Assembly (NCBI GenBank): GCA_030042335.1
Contig: JASHZW010000088.1
Span: 1-6,969, forward strand
DNA: 6,969 nt
Origin: Nitrososphaerales archaeon
GTDB taxonomy: Archaea > Thermoproteota > Nitrososphaeria > Nitrososphaerales > UBA183
Direction of reading: 5' to 3'
Shown in pieces: positions 5,073 to 6,969 of this stretch (position 1 is its first letter; every line of letters starts with the position of its first letter). The notes beneath the pieces were generated by a model. The model ran no database searches, had not been told where the DNA came from, and saw only the letters and a program-made list of their open reading frames with translations. The position numbers were made by a program, and so were the translations under genes.

Positions 5073-5098
5073 TTTAGGGCTGTAGACCTTCATCCGAC
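5073..5098 (+). repeat. Left inverted repeat of the sufC-sufB interval
   Basis: Begins with TTTAGGGCTGT, which is identical over 11 bases to the reverse complement of 6196-6206. The next 15 bases match at 11 positions, including a TTCATC block and a final GAC. It sits 32 bp after the sufC stop and 58 bp beyond the stop of the minus-strand 96-residue gene. Confidence 0.8.
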
Positions 5099-5134
5099 GG
5101 CTCGCACATCGGCTCTGGTAACTTAGGGTCATAC

Positions 5135-5154
5135 TCGGGACTGTCAACTCCCGG
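5135..5154 (-). terminator. Stem-loop just after the 96-residue gene
   Basis: CTCGGGA and TCCCGGG form a 6-to-7-bp GC stem around CTGTCAAC, directly past the minus-strand stop at 5156. It includes AGTTGACAG (minus strand), which also occurs in the right inverted repeat at 6191-6199. There is no U-run after it, so a terminator role is only suggestive. Confidence 0.25.
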
Positions 5155-5155
5155 G

Positions 5156-5446
5156 TCATGCGCACAGCACGGGACCGTTATAGTAACCGATAGGCGCGAA
5201 CTGGACAGGATAGCTGCTCGAAGGGACCACATCGAGCCCAAAGTTCACGGTGACGCCCCTCATGAAAATAGGGGATAGGACGAATGATGGCGATGCGAGG
5301 ACTAGAACGTGAGGGGTGGACACGACTGCTCCACACTCAGTGGCCGCTAAAGGTAGGACACGGAAACTCGGATAACTAAGTGGGATTATTGGGGCAAAGA
5401 AGAAAATCAGGACGATAGCAACTCCTATCTTGATACTCCGCCTCAT
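5156..5446 (-). CDS. Small membrane-anchored or secreted protein, unknown function
   Basis: 96 residues, no family recognised. The N-terminus is a textbook export signal or anchor: basic MRRSIK followed by a hydrophobic stretch at residues 7-26 (GVAIVLIFFFAPIIPL). The rest is rich in Val, Pro, Ser and aromatic residues with short beta-like segments (VTVNFGLDVV, YPVQFAPIGYY) and two cysteines (C38, C95) that could form a disulfide outside the cell. Evidence for a real gene: the signal-like start and a TATA-like box about 28 bp before the ATG. It is transcribed toward sufC, ending 115 bp from the sufC stop, and diverges from the other anchored-protein gene. It lies inside the interval bounded by inverted repeats. 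A short neutral product with no homologue I know; expression is uncertain. Confidence 0.55.
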   Translation of the reverse strand: MRRSIKIGVAIVLIFFFAPIIPLSYPSFRVLPLAATECGAVVSTPHVLVLASPSFVLSPIFMRGVTVNFGLDVVPSSSYPVQFAPIGYYNGPVLCA

Positions 5447-5470
5447 CCGTGGTGTAGTCGTTCTTGCCTT

Positions 5471-5478
5471 CGTATTAG
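5471..5478 (-). promoter_or_regulatory. TATA-like box of the 96-residue gene
   Basis: Read on the minus strand, CTAATACG lies about 28 bp from the ATG at 5446, predicting a leaderless transcript. The 190-bp divergent intergenic region (5447-5636) otherwise shows only a weak box for the rightward gene. Confidence 0.4.
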
Positions 5479-5604
5479 GCTTTCTTGGCCGCCTTCTGAA
5501 TTATTGTTAGCCGCTCTTTCTCTCGGACTCCGGCAGAGGCCGCGGGAATCATAGTCAAGGGAGACAACAGATGAAAGACGCTTATTCAGAACGTTTCGAA
5601 ATCC

Positions 5605-5612
5605 GTAAAAGA
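5605..5612 (+). promoter_or_regulatory. Weak TATA-like box of the 169-residue gene
   Basis: GTAAAAGA is centred about 28 bp before the ATG at 5637. It is a poor match to a TATA box but has the right spacing for a leaderless start, and it supports the second rather than the first possible start codon. Confidence 0.3.
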
Positions 5613-5636
5613 TTGAGCCTGCGGATTCCGTTGTGT

Positions 5637-6146
5637 ATGAATCAGCCGAACGCGAATCGTTCTTCAACGCGAATTTTCATCGCGATAATAATCGCAGGCG
5701 CGGTGGTGACAAGTTCAATCTTTGGCTCCGCGTATTATTCGGAATTGAGGGCATCATCGTCGACACAGTCAACTCAATCAAATTCCTGTGGTCAGGCCTC
5801 AAGTACAGTCGCTTCCGCTGACTTTCCATTCTTCCTTGTGCAAGTGAACTATTCCGCTACTTGGAGTGCAGTGCTGGTGGGATATACAGGAGTGGGAATA
5901 GGAGGGAACCAAATCCAGCAGTTCAGCGCTTGTTACACTGGAAATGGAGATGGATTCATCTCAGTCCACGAATGGAATACGACCAGTGTCAAGCTGCTTG
6001 CTGGCTCAGCACAAGTTGACGACACCCTAATCTTGACTGTCTCCAAGATGGATATGAGCAACGGGAACCTGACCGCTTCCCTCGACGGTGCTCCAGCAAG
6101 TACCATCACTCCGTTCGGGTCTGTCCATCTTGAAGTGACGATGTGA
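5637..6146 (+). CDS. Membrane-anchored extracellular beta-rich protein
   Basis: 169 residues from the ATG at 5637; an upstream ATG at 5571 would add 22 residues without a sensible signal. Layout: basic N-terminus, one membrane span or signal anchor at about residues 13-34 (IFIAIIIAGAVVTSSIFGSA), a Ser/Thr/Gln linker (36-60) typical of exposed archaeal proteins, then a beta-rich domain (about 63-169). That domain resembles, from memory, a common archaeal secreted pattern in which VNYSATWS opens the domain and a DDTLILTVSK strand and a PFGSVHLEVT ending close it. Cysteines C51 and C99 could pair. N-glycosylation sequons occur at N71, N114 and N144 on the outside. Base composition is less GC-rich than the neighbours, suggesting acquisition or weak selection. 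No enzymatic motif; an envelope or binding role is only a guess. It lies within the inverted-repeat-bounded interval. Confidence 0.7.
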   Translation: MNQPNANRSSTRIFIAIIIAGAVVTSSIFGSAYYSELRASSSTQSTQSNSCGQASSTVASADFPFFLVQVNYSATWSAVLVGYTGVGIGGNQIQQFSACYTGNGDGFISVHEWNTTSVKLLAGSAQVDDTLILTVSKMDMSNGNLTASLDGAPASTITPFGSVHLEVTM

Positions 6147-6180
6147 CTTCCCTTTCACGATCAGACTTCAAACTACTAGA

Positions 6181-6206
6181 GTCCGATGAAAGTTGACAGC
6201 CCTAAA
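6181..6206 (-). repeat. Right inverted repeat of the sufC-sufB interval
   Basis: The reverse complement starts TTTAGGGCTGT and matches 5073-5098 at 22 of 26 positions. It lies 35 bp after the stop of the anchored-protein gene and 47 bp before the sufB TATA box, so the sufB promoter is outside the interval. Confidence 0.8.
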
Positions 6207-6252
6207 GTCAAGTGGAACCGACGGGAGCTTCCCAGAACCGTACCCTGAAATA

Positions 6253-6260
6253 TTTTTATA
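6253..6260 (+). promoter_or_regulatory. TATA box of sufB
   Basis: TTTTTATA is centred about 33 bp before the ATG at 6290, predicting a leader of about 7 nt with no Shine-Dalgarno. It implies sufB is transcribed independently of sufC. Confidence 0.55.
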
Positions 6261-6289
6261 GTATAACGTAAGTAATAAGCAGAGCTACG

Positions 6290-6969
6290 ATGACTTCCGC
6301 CGCAGAAATCGTAACAGATGATTACAAGTCGAAGTATGGCTTCGCAGACTCGACAGGATACCTAGACCAAAGGCTCAAGGGACTCAACGAGGATGTAGTC
6401 AAGGAAATTTCCCGCATCCGTGATGAGCCCGGTTGGATGGAAGAGTTCAGGCTTAGGGCGCTAAAGAACTTCCTCGCCAGACCTGTTCCCACATGGGGGG
6501 TCGACCTCTCGCCGATCAAGTTCGACGACTTTTACTATTATGCGCAGCCTGCGAAGGACACCGCCAAGAAGTGGGAGGATGTTCCACTCGAGATAAGGAA
6601 CACATTTGAGAAACTGGGGATTCCCGAGGCCGAGCGCAAATTCCTGGCGGGTGTCGGCGCCATCTACGAGAGCCAAGAGGTCTACAACAGCCTCCAGAAG
6701 GATTTGCAGAAGCAGGGTGTCATATTCACGAGCGTCGGGAACGCTGTCAAGGAATATCCCGACCTGGTCAAGAAGTACATCGGCAAGATCGTCCCTCCCA
6801 GCGACAACAAGTTCGCCGCCCTGAACAGCGCGGTATGGAGCGACGGCCCGTTCATCTACGTCCCGGAGGGAGTCAAGATCACGATGCCTCTCCAGTCCTA
6901 CTTCAGGATAAACGCGCAGGGAATGGGGCAGTTCGAGAGGACGCTCATCGTGGCCGAGCCTAACAGCGA
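6290..6969 (+). CDS. sufB: Fe-S cluster scaffold SufB, 3'-partial
   Basis: The first 226 residues of SufB (family length is about 460-480), running off the right edge. Family stretches are clear: YKSKYGF near the N-terminus, EPGWMEEFRLRAL (46-58), PVPTWGVDLS (65-74), FDDFYYY (78-84), then LGIPEAERKFLAGVGA and DNKFAALNSAVWSDGPFIYV, followed by MPLQSYFRINAQGMGQFERT. SufB is the scaffold subunit of the cytosolic SufBCD complex that assembles Fe-S clusters with SufC ATPase. The C-terminal beta-helix part, with the conserved Cys/His/Glu assembly residues, lies beyond the window, as would any sufD. The ATG at 6290 follows a good TATA box and gives the expected N-terminus. No frameshift is seen within the visible part. 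Confidence 0.96.
   Translation, partial: MTSAAEIVTDDYKSKYGFADSTGYLDQRLKGLNEDVVKEISRIRDEPGWMEEFRLRALKNFLARPVPTWGVDLSPIKFDDFYYYAQPAKDTAKKWEDVPLEIRNTFEKLGIPEAERKFLAGVGAIYESQEVYNSLQKDLQKQGVIFTSVGNAVKEYPDLVKKYIGKIVPPSDNKFAALNSAVWSDGPFIYVPEGVKITMPLQSYFRINAQGMGQFERTLIVAEPNS

Larger units (their letters stand above)
5072..6207. mobile_element. Putative TIR-bounded insertion between sufC and sufB
   Basis: About 1.14 kb flanked by imperfect inverted repeats (22 of 26 positions match) with the direct repeat TCAA immediately outside each end (5068-5071 and 6208-6211), which resembles a target-site duplication. It contains two divergent genes for small membrane-anchored or secreted proteins and looks less GC-rich than sufC. 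No transposase, recombinase or fragment of one is visible, so it would be non-autonomous, a relic or a cargo cassette. The alternative is that the repeats are shared 3'-end elements of the two genes, since each lies 35-60 nt beyond a stop codon. The repeats themselves are directly seen; mobility is inferred. Confidence 0.45.

Noticed and set aside
5126..5159. GGGTCAT direct repeat (5126-5132 and 5153-5159)
   Set aside because: Only 7 bp and inside a short hairpin region; easily explained by chance.
5042..5636. tRNA, CRISPR array or transposase remnant in the sufC-sufB interval
   Set aside because: No cloverleaf, no regularly spaced repeats and no transposase motif seen in any frame, although a degenerate relic could be missed by eye.
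5443..5667. 74-codon minus-strand frame in the divergent intergenic region
   Set aside because: Overlaps both divergent promoters and the anchored-protein start; Arg/Ser-rich with no features.

Overview
This is a GC-rich stretch (about 55-60% GC by eye) of an archaeal chromosome. Three things point to Archaea. The protein families are archaeal in character: a DUF4443 winged-helix regulator, a DUF371 protein, a diphosphomevalonate-decarboxylase-like GHMP enzyme and archaeal-type SufB/SufC. AT-rich TATA-like boxes sit about 26-35 bp upstream of many start codons. Several genes appear leaderless, with no Shine-Dalgarno. The DUF4443 family and the short Ser/Thr-rich anchored secreted protein lean toward a TACK lineage such as Nitrososphaeria-related archaea, but Thermoplasmata or other groups cannot be excluded from this window.

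Layout. Positions 1-559 hold a 5'-truncated DUF4443 regulator (+). Positions 601-1110 hold a HEAT-repeat protein with two His-Glu pairs like deoxyhypusine hydroxylase (+). It converges on a block of minus-strand genes running right to left: a DUF371 protein (2759-2313), a diphosphomevalonate-decarboxylase-like enzyme (2313-1363) and a small unknown protein (1322-1107). A divergent promoter at about 2790 also starts a 78-residue coiled-coil protein (+, 2820-3056). Next are a putative 66-residue leader cistron (3127-3324) overlapping a GAF/free-Met-sulfoxide-reductase-like gene (3321-3794) by ATGA, and a convergent unknown 114-residue gene (-, 4140-3796).

The right third carries Fe-S cluster assembly: complete sufC (4277-5041) and the start of sufB (6290 onward, running off the window). 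Between them lie about 1.25 kb holding two small genes for membrane-anchored or secreted proteins, transcribed away from each other. This interval is bracketed by a 26-bp imperfect inverted repeat (22 of 26 matching; 5073-5098 against 6181-6206) with a TCAA direct repeat just outside each end. I read it as a possible non-autonomous mobile element or cargo cassette that split a sufCB operon. This is the most notable structure in the window.

Other points worth attention: the decarboxylase-like enzyme appears to lack the catalytic Asp of the family; the HEAT protein looks like half of a deoxyhypusine hydroxylase; and the GAF protein keeps two of the three redox cysteines of fRMsr. SufB/SufC, the thiol GAF protein and a possible di-iron HEAT protein could all relate to iron, sulfur or redox maintenance, but that link is only inferred from proximity.
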